NCBI RefSeq assembly: GCF_028416595.1
Contig: NZ_JAMQKC010000005.1
Span: 1 to 64,000, forward strand
Reading direction: 5' to 3'
DNA from: Aquibacillus salsiterrae
Lineage (GTDB): Bacteria > Bacillota > Bacilli > Bacillales > Amphibacillaceae
Length of the DNA: 64,000 bases
Below are positions 1 to 7,337 of the stretch, in pieces. Below the pieces are notes generated by a model. That model made no database searches and had not been told where the DNA came from. It was given only the letters and a program-made list of their open reading frames with translations. How positions within the stretch are numbered: position 1 is the first letter of the stretch; every line of letters begins with the position of its first letter. The position numbers and the translations under genes are program-made.

Positions 1-355
1 TCGGGCGTTAATAGCGGTCTTTGACTACCGTTTCACCGCTGGCAGGGGGCGACCGGGCGTTATTAGCGGTCTTTGACTACCGTTTCACCGCTGGAAGGGG
101 GCGATCGGGCGTTATTAGCGGTCTTTGACTACCGTTTCACCGCTGGAAGGGGGCGATCGGGCGTTATTAGCGGTCTTTGACTACCGTTTCACCGCTGGCA
201 GGGGGCGACCGGGCGTTATTAGCGGTCTTTGACTACCGTTTCACCGTTGGCAGGGGGCGATCGGGCGTTATTAGCGGTCTTTGACTACCGTTTCACCGTT
301 GGCAGGGGGCGATCGGGCGTTATTAGCGGTCTTTGACTACCGTTTCACCGCTGGC
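1..355. repeat. 52-bp tandem repeat array (7 copies, continues off the left edge)
   Basis: Units start at 3, 55, 107, 159, 211, 263 and 315, an exact 52-bp period. The first two bases are the end of an earlier copy, so the array is cut by the window. Copies differ at only a few positions (taatag/tattag, ggaag/ggcag, ccgctgg/ccgttgg, gacc/gatc). Each contains AGCGGT and, 16 bases on, ACCGCT (ACCGTT in two copies), a potential short hairpin. There are no variable spacers, so it is not CRISPR. I see no reading frame or known element in it. Confidence 0.95.
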
Positions 356-376
356 AACGCTCAAACGGTAGTCAAA
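332..376. repeat. Inverted repeat closing the 52-bp array
   Basis: The last copy's TTTGACTACCGTTT (332-345) is followed at 363-376 by its exact reverse complement AAACGGTAGTCAAA. This gives a perfect 14-bp stem with a 17-base loop exactly at the array end. Whether it is a terminator, a cruciform or the footprint of repeat expansion cannot be told from sequence. Confidence 0.8.
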
Positions 377-424
377 AAGGTAACCCGAAGTGTTCCTTAG
401 TGCCCACCCTAAGGCAAGCTTAAA

Positions 425-465
425 CAGAAAATCTATGTGTCGCTCTTTGACATAAAGATTTTCTG
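425..465 (-). terminator. Likely terminator of the ROK gene
   Basis: Perfect 10-bp arms CAGAAAATCT (425-434) and AGATTTTCTG (456-465), extended by partial pairing, 10 bases past the stop codon of the ROK gene on the minus strand. The U-rich part lies mostly within the stem and the run after it is short, so efficiency is uncertain. Confidence 0.6.
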
Positions 466-474
466 GCTTTAGTA

Positions 475-1686
475 TTACTCGGACAGATTTGGCTTAAACA
501 ATTCGACTAACACTAGTGCCACTGCACCAAGGGATGTAGCATGTTCTCCTAGTCTAGAGAACACTACTTCTGTCTCTTTTGCCCTGTCCGTAAGCGCTCG
601 TTTGCGAATGGTTTGTCTAATAGGTTCGAGTAAAAATGCTTCTGCATTAGCTACTCCTCCCCCGATAATTATTTTGCAAGGATTTATTATATGGATAAGG
701 TTAGTTAAGCCAATACCGATAAACCCGCCTACTTCTTCAAAAATTGATAGGGCTAGTTGATCATGTTTTAAAGCAGCTTGATATACGAATTCCCCCGTCA
801 TTTCAGATAAATCTCCCTCAACCAATTCAAACAAGACACTTGAATCCCTGCTCTTTGCAGCTTGTCTAGCTCTTTCTGCGATAGCCGGCCCTGAAATGAT
901 TGTTTGCAGGCATCCGTAATTTCCACACTCACACTTTTGACCGTTAATATCAATCGTCATGTGGCCGACTTCACCAGCAATATCATATTCCCCGTGATAA
1001 AGCTTACCATCAATCACGAGGCCCGCACCAACACCGGTACCAATATTGATGACCATCATGTTCGCTTCTTCCTCATGACCCCCGAACCACGCTTCACCTA
1101 AAGCCATTGATCTTGCGTCATTTTCAACCTTCACGACATAGTCAAACGTATTTTCGAGCTCCTCTTTAATTGGCACATGTCTCAAATTTAAATTTGGCGC
1201 ATACAACGACATACCCGCTTCCACATCGACCACACCATGCATCGCGACACCAATTCCAATGATTTTATCTTTTAGTTTTATAAATTGATTGATTAGTTCA
1301 TTAATTCCTGCTTTTAATAGCTCTAGAAACTGCTGATTAGTTACATGATGTAACACAGGTTTTACTAGTACTTCCTTTATATCGCCAACCAAATCAGTGA
1401 GGATAAATTCAACAGTTTGTGGCCCAACATCTATTCCAATCACATAAAATTCGCTATGGTTAATCATCAGCATCGTTGGTTTACGCCCACCTTGTGATTG
1501 GCCTAGTTCACTTTCTTTTACGATTGTCTGTTCGATTAACTCTTTGACAATACTTCCCACAGTTGGAGGGGTTAATTTCGTTTCTTTCGCTATTTGCGCA
1601 CGTGAAATTGGCCCCGATATCCTAATTTTATTTAAAATAATCGATTTATTTAATGATTTCATCCACTGAAAACTACCACGTTGCAT
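475..1686 (-). CDS. ROK-family transcriptional repressor (XylR/NagC type)
   Basis: About 403 residues. An N-terminal winged helix-turn-helix (roughly residues 10-65, including ISRAQIAKETKLTPPTVG) precedes a ROK sugar-kinase-like domain with DVGPQTVEF, the glycine-rich NIGTGVGAG loop and the zinc motif CECGNYGCLQT. The last normally has Glu where this has Gln, which fits a sensor rather than a kinase. I chose the ATG at 1686 (MQRGSFQWMKS), which has AGGATGG five bases upstream; an in-frame ATG at 1695 has its purine-rich sequence too close. ROK repressors bind a sugar and control a catabolic operon. The adjacent epimerase/aldo-keto reductase pair is the natural candidate target, but that is inference. 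The ligand is unknown. Confidence 0.85.
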   Translation of the reverse strand: MQRGSFQWMKSLNKSIILNKIRISGPISRAQIAKETKLTPPTVGSIVKELIEQTIVKESELGQSQGGRKPTMLMINHSEFYVIGIDVGPQTVEFILTDLVGDIKEVLVKPVLHHVTNQQFLELLKAGINELINQFIKLKDKIIGIGVAMHGVVDVEAGMSLYAPNLNLRHVPIKEELENTFDYVVKVENDARSMALGEAWFGGHEEEANMMVINIGTGVGAGLVIDGKLYHGEYDIAGEVGHMTIDINGQKCECGNYGCLQTIISGPAIAERARQAAKSRDSSVLFELVEGDLSEMTGEFVYQAALKHDQLALSIFEEVGGFIGIGLTNLIHIINPCKIIIGGGVANAEAFLLEPIRQTIRKRALTDRAKETEVVFSRLGEHATSLGAVALVLVELFKPNLSE

Positions 1687-1719
1687 GATACCCATCCTAT
1701 CTGTTTTTATACAGGTTAT

Positions 1720-1749
1720 TTAGTAAATTAATTTAATTAACTTACTTAA
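1720..1749. promoter_or_regulatory. Candidate ROK operator (imperfect AT-rich palindrome)
   Basis: Arms TTAGTAAATTAATT and TAATTAACTTACTTAA are close inverted repeats, ending about 35 bp before the ROK start codon. Its size and position fit an autoregulatory XylR-like operator. No biochemical support is possible from sequence. Confidence 0.45.
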
Positions 1750-1766
1750 TCATACATTAAAAGATA

Positions 1767-1807
1767 AAAAAAGTTTACCAAATAAGAACTATTCGGTAAA
1801 CTTTTTT
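1767..1807 (-). terminator. Rho-independent terminator of the epimerase/aldo-keto reductase operon
   Basis: Perfect 13-bp arms AAAAAAGTTTACC (1767-1779) and GGTAAACTTTTTT (1795-1807), starting six bases beyond the reductase stop. The A and T runs flank the stem, so it could work in both directions. Confidence 0.85.
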
Positions 1808-1813
1808 CTGGGT

Positions 1814-2797
1814 TTAATATGGTCCACGAATATGATCGTGGATTTCTGCTTGGTAAAAGTCTTCAAGTTTCTTCATTTCGGCTGCACTGAAATCTTTCAC
1901 TTCTAATGCACCAAGATTATCCTCTACTTGCTTGACTGTTTTAAAGCCGGGAATAACAGTAGAAACGGCTTCATGCTCTAGAATCCACTTTAAGGCTGCA
2001 CGCGTCATGTTGCCACGACCTTCAGCTACCCATTCCAACTGTTTGCTTAATTCGACACCTTTATTAAATTCAATACCACCAAACGTCTCACCGACATTAA
2101 ATGCTGCACCGTCTTTGTTAAAATTACGGTGATCATCTTCTTCAAACTGATGATTGACTGAGAATTTCCCTGTTAATAGTCCACTTGCTAACGGAACACG
2201 CGCAAGGATACCCACCTGTTTTTCTAATGCTTTAGGGAATAGTTCTTCCGCTGGCTTCTGTCTCATCATGTTAAAAATCACTTGAAGCGTGCTAACATTT
2301 GGCTGTTCTAAACAAAACAAGCCCTCTTCGACTGTTTCGACACTGACACCGTAGTAACGAATTTTACCTTGCGCTTTAAGCTTATCGAGCACTTCAAACA
2401 CTCGTCCGTCTTTTAAGATTTCAAACGGCGGACAGTGGATTTGATACAAATCGAGTGCTTCTCTATTTAAACGTTTAAGCGTTGCCTCTAAATACTTGGT
2501 TACAGATTCCTCGGAATACGTATGTGGATCCTCGATATCACCAGCCCGACAAAACTTTGATGCAATGTAAATTTCTGATTCCTTGCCCTTTGTTGCTTTT
2601 GCTAGTAACTCTTCAGCGTGTCCACCACCATAAACGTCAGCTGTGTCGAAAAAGTTAACACCTGCATCCATTGCTCTCGCTAAGCCATTTAATGATTCCT
2701 CATCATTCGTTTTCCCCCAAGAACCACCAATGGCCCACGTACCAAAACTTAGCTCACTTATTTCCATATCCGTGTTACCGAGCTTTCGATATTTCAT
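1814..2797 (-). CDS. Aldo/keto reductase
   Basis: A 327-residue NAD(P)H-dependent oxidoreductase with an aldo/keto reductase TIM barrel. The catalytic tetrad is visible: Asp51 and Tyr56 in DTADVYGGG, Lys81 in IASKF and His121 in YQIHCPP. Length and C-terminal pattern (STVIPGFKTVKQVEDN) fit the bacterial AKR families related to IolS/YccK. It starts 18 bp after the stop of the upstream epimerase gene and is followed by a strong terminator, so the two form a bicistronic operon. The substrate is unknown; a sugar or polyol aldehyde is plausible given the epimerase partner and the neighbouring ROK regulator. Confidence 0.9.
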   Translation of the reverse strand: MKYRKLGNTDMEISELSFGTWAIGGSWGKTNDEESLNGLARAMDAGVNFFDTADVYGGGHAEELLAKATKGKESEIYIASKFCRAGDIEDPHTYSEESVTKYLEATLKRLNREALDLYQIHCPPFEILKDGRVFEVLDKLKAQGKIRYYGVSVETVEEGLFCLEQPNVSTLQVIFNMMRQKPAEELFPKALEKQVGILARVPLASGLLTGKFSVNHQFEEDDHRNFNKDGAAFNVGETFGGIEFNKGVELSKQLEWVAEGRGNMTRAALKWILEHEAVSTVIPGFKTVKQVEDNLGALEVKDFSAAEMKKLEDFYQAEIHDHIRGPY

Positions 2798-2815
2798 TGT
2801 TTACTCACCATCCTA

Positions 2816-3667
2816 TTACAGCTTTTTAACTTCATCTCTCCAGTTATATTTCGGCTCCCAGTCTAATAATTCCTTCGCCTTTTTATTACTTAATAATGAT
2901 TCATATCCCTCTAGCGGCTCACGGAAATCCGTCACCTCTGGGAAACATTCTTTCATCAGATCACGACTCTTAATGTCCATGCTTGAGTTATCAGCAGCAA
3001 CATTAAGAATTGCTGTACCTAGGCCATCTTTCTCAATCGATAGACGATAGACTATTGCTGCGTCTCTTGCATCAATATAACTCCATAAAATCGGCTTTCT
3101 TTCTTCCGGATTATGGATAAAACCAGGGAAATTTTTATACATATGTGGTGCGATGACATTACCGATTCGTAGTGAAACCACTTGCATACCAAAGCGATTA
3201 TTCATCATTTCCGCAGTCTTTTCATTAACTATTTTAGATAAAGCATAAGGATCTTCTGGTACCTGTGGGTGATTCTCGTCCATCGGTACGTATTGTGGTC
3301 CTAAATCACTTTTCGCAAAACAGATACCATAGGAAGATTCACTAGACGTAATGACTGCCTTTTTTATTCCTAGAGTCCCAGCTGCCTCTAAGATGTTATA
3401 AGTAGTCATTGAATTTGTTCTAAATGTTTCATCGTTTGTAACTATGTATGGTCTTGGATAAGCTGCAAGGTGAACAACTGCATCAGCACCCGCAAGTACA
3501 TCATAGGCTTGTCCTAATTGAGTTAAATCAGCGATTCTCGTTTCACAAAGCGGGTTTTCAGGTAATCTAGTATCAACGTTAAGGACAGCATAGCCATGGT
3601 CTAGAAATTCTTGAATGACAGATGGTCCTAACAATCCACTTCCACCGGTAACTACTACTTTTTTCAT
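2816..3667 (-). CDS. NAD(P)-dependent epimerase/dehydratase (extended SDR)
   Basis: About 283 residues from the ATG at 3667, which has GATGGGG eight bases upstream; a GTG nine bases earlier is less likely. The Rossmann fold begins with VVVTGGSGLLG, and the active-site Tyr-x-x-x-Lys is YALSK, near residue 150, with a preceding SSESS segment. It resembles the sugar-nucleotide epimerase / uronate dehydrogenase branch, but I cannot name the substrate. It is the first gene of an operon with the aldo/keto reductase; a promoter with a palindromic -10 region is just upstream. Confidence 0.85.
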   Translation of the reverse strand: MKKVVVTGGSGLLGPSVIQEFLDHGYAVLNVDTRLPENPLCETRIADLTQLGQAYDVLAGADAVVHLAAYPRPYIVTNDETFRTNSMTTYNILEAAGTLGIKKAVITSSESSYGICFAKSDLGPQYVPMDENHPQVPEDPYALSKIVNEKTAEMMNNRFGMQVVSLRIGNVIAPHMYKNFPGFIHNPEERKPILWSYIDARDAAIVYRLSIEKDGLGTAILNVAADNSSMDIKSRDLMKECFPEVTDFREPLEGYESLLSNKKAKELLDWEPKYNWRDEVKKL

Positions 3668-3707
3668 TACTAACACCCCATCAAATTTGTTTGCGTTTTC
3701 AAGTAGT

Positions 3708-3736
3708 ATTATACTACTTTGTTCGTCGGATGGAAA
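3708..3736 (-). promoter_or_regulatory. Sigma-A-like promoter with palindrome over the -10
   Basis: On the minus strand, -35 TTTCCA (3731-3736), a 17-bp spacer and a perfect -10 TATAAT (3708-3713), upstream of the epimerase gene. The -10 lies inside the 19-bp inverted repeat AAGTAGTAT-T-ATACTACTT (3701-3719), a good place for a repressor to bind. Confidence 0.6.
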
Positions 3737-3811
3737 AAGATACGCATGTGATTTGTTCCTATAGTCTTTCTAAAGTGTGATTACCTGACCGTATTCAGAC
3801 TCGATGTGAAT

Positions 3812-3876
3812 AAGAAAAGCGTAAGCGCCTTGCTAGACTTATGACCTCAGGCGGGCTAGGCGCTGAAGCTAGACAG
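3812..3876. repeat. Dispersed intergenic repeat, copy 1
   Basis: Begins AAGAAAAGCGTA and ends GGCGCTGAAGCTAGACAG, with an internal GCGCC/GGCGC stem. Related copies or fragments lie at 16906, 24826, 54050, 59405 and 62135. The 279-bp gap holding it has the epimerase promoter and otherwise nothing I recognise. Confidence 0.75.
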
Positions 3877-3955
3877 CTCTTGGATTCTTTTATACTTTCT
3901 TATCTTGCAAAAAGGCTAGGTCACTTTTATCCCTAGCCCTAGATACAAATTTAAT

Positions 3956-4801
3956 TTAAATCTGGTATTTTCTAGTTAAATAATCGGAAACCCCATCCTG
4001 ATCGCATGTTTTTTCAGTTACTTCCTTAGCGAGGGCCTTAATTGTATCGGTCCCATTTTTCATTACTACCGGGTAACCAACAAACTTGAGCATGGGGATA
4101 TCGTTATCACTGTCGCCAATCGCAAGAATATCCTCAGGCTCTAGTTGAAAATGATCTAGTAAATGCTCGATGCCGGTTGCTTTGTTTACATTGGCGACCA
4201 TCAATTCAACATTATGATTCGTTGAGCTCGACGTGGTAAAGTCAACCTCTTTTTTCAGTTGGTCTAATCGAGTCATCCAACGATTTATTTTCTCTTCAGT
4301 TCGAGCAAAGAAATAGAACTTTGCATAGCTCTTATCAGGCAGCTCTTCCACCCAGTGAATATCTTTAGCAATTGCAGCCTTACGCGATAACCACTCATTA
4401 ATGCCGACACTGTCAGGTTTTGGTTCTTCTATTTCTTGTTCCATAAACGCTCGGTCCCGAATGAAAGAGACACATGGACCATCGTTTGGATGCACTTCAT
4501 AGTAGACCTGGTCGTCTCTTGCCATTTCAACAATCCTTTTAACTAATGATAAGTCTAGTGAATTTTCTTTAATCTTGTCTTCTGCGATATATACATCCAT
4601 TCCATTTGCACTAATGATACCATCGACCTCTATATCCGGTGCTACTTGATTAATCTCATTATAAGACCTTCCCGTTGCAATGCAGACAAGAAAACCTTTG
4701 TCTCGGAGCTTCTTGATTGTTTCTCTCGTCTGGTCTGTCACTTGATTATGATGGTTAAGGATTGTCCCGTCCATATCCAATACAATCATTTTTGTATTCA
4801 A
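3956..4801 (-). CDS. Cof-type HAD-superfamily phosphatase
   Basis: A 281-residue HAD IIB (Cof) hydrolase. Motif I DMDGT (nucleophile Asp at about residue 9), motif II IATGRS, Lys in KFYFF/ATGIEHLL context and motif IV GDSDNDIPML are present, with the cap domain between motifs II and III. Such enzymes dephosphorylate sugar phosphates, PLP or flavin intermediates; the substrate cannot be deduced. The start is probably TTG at 4801, because AGGGGGATAAAAG lies about 10 bases upstream, whereas the ATG at 4789 has no close site. It stands alone downstream of the SDR gene, on the same strand with a 66-bp gap. Confidence 0.85.
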   Translation of the reverse strand: MNTKMIVLDMDGTILNHHNQVTDQTRETIKKLRDKGFLVCIATGRSYNEINQVAPDIEVDGIISANGMDVYIAEDKIKENSLDLSLVKRIVEMARDDQVYYEVHPNDGPCVSFIRDRAFMEQEIEEPKPDSVGINEWLSRKAAIAKDIHWVEELPDKSYAKFYFFARTEEKINRWMTRLDQLKKEVDFTTSSSTNHNVELMVANVNKATGIEHLLDHFQLEPEDILAIGDSDNDIPMLKFVGYPVVMKNGTDTIKALAKEVTEKTCDQDGVSDYLTRKYQI

Positions 4802-4867
4802 AATCTTTTATCCCCCTATTTTTTTGTCCATTATATCGCGTTGCCATTAATACGTGTGACTAACAAC

Positions 4868-5653
4868 TTAAAGCAAGGTTTGACCACCATCAATATATAC
4901 TTCTGTACCTGTAATGTGGCTAGCCGCATCTGACATCAAGAAGTGAACAAGGTCGGCAACTTGTTCCGGCTCACCTGGCTTATGCTCTAACGGCTGATTT
5001 CCTTCTGGATATTTTACCGGAATTTGAACTTTCTTTAGTTCCCCTTTTTCCTTAAAGGTGTTTTTTCCAATATTGGTGTTAATTGCTCCAGGACAAATGA
5101 TATTGACACGAATCCCGTAGTTAGACAGCTCCAATGCCGCCATTTTCCCAAATGCCATTTGACCTGCTTTACTTGAACTATATGCAGACATACCGATATT
5201 TTTAAATTCCCTGTTACCATTAATAGAGCTAGTAATGACAATACTGCCACCGTTTTTCTTCATATGAGGAATCGCATATTTGGTTGTTAAAAATGTACTT
5301 TTTAAGTTCGTTGTCAGTGTTTGGTCCCATTCCTCTGGTGTCATTTCTTCAATCGAAGTTACTTTGCCATTAATTCCTGCATTTGCAAAAACATAATCCA
5401 GTCCACCAAATGCTTGGACAACTTGATTAATACTATCCTCGACGCGTTTTGGATCAGAAACATCGGTATCGGTAATAACTGCTTCCCCACCAATGTTCTC
5501 AATCACTTGTTTCGTCTTTTCTGCGTTCTCTTCTTTCAGGTCAACTAAACCTATCTTCACGCCCGCTTGCGCTAATTTAATAGCAGTTGCTTTTCCTATC
5601 CCAGAGCTTGCTCCGGTAATAATTGCCACTTTCCCTGTCATTGCTCCTATCAT
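4868..5653 (-). CDS. Short-chain dehydrogenase/reductase (SDR)
   Basis: A 261-residue classical SDR. It has the cofactor motif TGASSGIG near residue 14, NAG in FANAGI, the catalytic Ser in ITSSING, the Tyr-x-x-x-Lys motif YSSSKAG, and the C-terminal GTEVYIDGGQTL typical of the FabG/glucose dehydrogenase branch. The Asp in VDLKEE after the second strand suggests a preference for NAD. The ATG at 5653 has GGAGGAG five bases upstream, so I prefer it over the internal ATG at 5641. Substrate unknown. Confidence 0.9.
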   Translation of the reverse strand: MIGAMTGKVAIITGASSGIGKATAIKLAQAGVKIGLVDLKEENAEKTKQVIENIGGEAVITDTDVSDPKRVEDSINQVVQAFGGLDYVFANAGINGKVTSIEEMTPEEWDQTLTTNLKSTFLTTKYAIPHMKKNGGSIVITSSINGNREFKNIGMSAYSSSKAGQMAFGKMAALELSNYGIRVNIICPGAINTNIGKNTFKEKGELKKVQIPVKYPEGNQPLEHKPGEPEQVADLVHFLMSDAASHITGTEVYIDGGQTLL

Positions 5654-5790
5654 ACAATCTCCTCCTTTAGTCGTTATTAATGTGAGTTTTTTGGAAGAGA
5701 GATATACGATATAAATGGAAAGTTTTTGAGTTATATGATTAGGATTGTTGGGTAGGCAACAGTTGGAAATGTTACTTTGATTAGGAATTG

Positions 5791-6765
5791 CTAATTACAA
5801 TTTGTATCTAGTCGCGTTAAATTTGCCTCAATTTGCATACGTTTATCTTCCAAAAACGGTGGTAGCGCAAGTTTTTCACCTAAATGCTCCACATCTTCAT
5901 CGGTTGCAAACCCTGGCCCATCGGTGGCAAGTTCAAACAAAATCCCATTCGGCTCACGAAAATAAAGGGATTGGAAATAATAGCGATCAACTAAGCCCGA
6001 GTTCGGCATTCGGGCTTTTTTAACCTTGTCGTGCCATGCTGCTAATTCTTCTTCATCGTTAACCCGAAATGCTACGTGGTGCACGCTCCCACGACCTGGG
6101 CGTTCCTTTGGGATATCGGTCCGATGTTCGATATGCACCTCAGCACCTGTTCCACCTTCCCCTGTCTCATAAACCTCCATTTCTGGTTGCCCAACAAGTG
6201 GCGATGGATAACTATCCACATATCTAAATCCCAACACATCTGTTATCACTTTTACCGTTGGTGATGGATCCGGAACAGTAAGCTTAACTGGTCCAAGTCC
6301 TGTAATTCCTTTGGCGGTTGGTACAGGACTTTTCGCCCAAGGTACTCCTGCCTTTACACCATTGTTTGTTTGATCAGACACTAAAGCAAGTCGTTGTCCC
6401 TCTGGGTCTCTAAAATGCAAAATGGACCTGCCGAATTGCTGCTTTATTTCATCATGGTCCACCCCATATTGCTCCAATCTTTTTTTCCAATAAACTAATG
6501 CATCATCATCACTGACCCGTAACGATGTTAACGAGATGCTATTGTTGCCCTCGTACGTATGTCCGGCCCGTACAATTTCAAAAAAAGTTAAATCGGTCCC
6601 AGGATTACCAATCTCATCGGCATAAAACAAGTGATACATACATGCATCATCTTGATTAACCGATTTTTTGACTAACCTCATACCGAGTATCTCCGTGTAG
6701 AACTGATAGTTATTTTTAGCATTGGCGGTAATCGCAGATACGTGGTGAATTCCTTTTAATTCCAT
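5791..6765 (-). CDS. Ring-cleaving (extradiol-type) dioxygenase, MhqO-like VOC protein
   Basis: A 324-residue protein built of two vicinal-oxygen-chelate modules. The first starts IHHVSAITANAKNNYQFYT, the second around residue 155 (GLGPVKLTVPDP). Likely Fe/Mn ligands are a His in the first-strand HHVSA, His in SVHHVAF and Glu in ILFELATD. Length and pattern match the Bacillus MhqA/MhqE/MhqO family, which is induced by quinones and catechols and cleaves hydroquinone-type rings. The ligand assignment is from family knowledge. It is monocistronic here; no MhqR gene is adjacent. Confidence 0.85.
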   Translation of the reverse strand: MELKGIHHVSAITANAKNNYQFYTEILGMRLVKKSVNQDDACMYHLFYADEIGNPGTDLTFFEIVRAGHTYEGNNSISLTSLRVSDDDALVYWKKRLEQYGVDHDEIKQQFGRSILHFRDPEGQRLALVSDQTNNGVKAGVPWAKSPVPTAKGITGLGPVKLTVPDPSPTVKVITDVLGFRYVDSYPSPLVGQPEMEVYETGEGGTGAEVHIEHRTDIPKERPGRGSVHHVAFRVNDEEELAAWHDKVKKARMPNSGLVDRYYFQSLYFREPNGILFELATDGPGFATDEDVEHLGEKLALPPFLEDKRMQIEANLTRLDTNCN

Positions 6766-6862
6766 TTAAAATCAACCCCTCTAGCTGGTTCTATTTTAGT
6801 TTACCCTCATTCTTACTCTTACTATAATCAACAATCTCCGCGAATCCAAATTATTTGTCATG

Positions 6863-6934
6863 TGCATTCTAAAAACGTGGGTCGAAAGAGTGTGTGCCCT
6901 TGGTTCACGTGTTTCGTGCCGATTTTAGAATGCA
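6863..6934. repeat. Inverted-repeat element (12-bp perfect arms)
   Basis: TGCATTCTAAAA at 6863-6874 and its exact reverse complement at 6923-6934 enclose 48 bp that can partly pair through ACGTG/CACGT. The size and layout resemble a very small MITE or a long hairpin. No copy of it elsewhere in the window was seen. Confidence 0.5.
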
Positions 6935-6944
6935 GTAGTCTATT

Positions 6945-7228
6945 TGGGGCTCGTAAATTCTTTTATCTTACCAACAAGATGGGGAAAGAACCTGTGAGGG
7001 TAACATAAGAATCTTTACGTAACCGAACAATGCCCTTTTCAGTTGGTAATGGTAAGATAAATTGATTTATATTACCATTTCTCGTTGCCAACTGTCTTTT
7101 CGGGTTACATAAAACTGTTTATGTTACCGCTTTTCAATTTCACAAATTGTTTTGGTTCCATAAAGCATTTATGTGACCAACTCTAAAACAAATGAACACT
7201 TATTGGGCACATAAGGACTTTTTGTTGC
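6945..7228. repeat. Degenerate tandem array of palindromes, about 52-bp period
   Basis: Six imperfect palindromes of the form GGTTACATAAA-N-TTTATGTTACC have centres near 6959, 7012, 7064, 7116, 7166 and 7217, so the spacing is about 51-52 bp. The clearest are TGGTAAGATAAAT/ATTTATATTACCA (7050-7077), GGTTACATAAA/TTTATGTTACC (7103-7128) and TTGGTTCCATAAA/TTTATGTGACCAA (7152-7180). The first and last copies are badly eroded. The sequences between palindromes are diverged. This array fills most of the 572-bp gap between the dioxygenase and BCCT genes. Confidence 0.7.
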
Positions 7229-7285
7229 GTAGTACGTGTCCATCAACTGCTATGACAAAAGCACAAACGACAGAAAACGAGCCAA

Positions 7286-7326
7286 CAAAAAATCCGCCAA
7301 CGACGTGAATTACGTTGTTGACGGAT
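7286..7326 (-). terminator. Terminator of the BCCT transporter gene
   Basis: Fourteen-bp arms TCCGCCAACGACGT (7293-7306) and ACGTTGTTGACGGA (7312-7325), fully paired on the minus strand with two G-U pairs, and followed by a run of six T. It lies 12 bp past the transporter stop. Confidence 0.9.
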
Positions 7327-7337
7327 AAGTTCATTCT

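Noticed and set aside
1-355. CRISPR array
   Set aside because: The units are contiguous and near identical along all 52 bp; there are no unique spacers and no cas genes.
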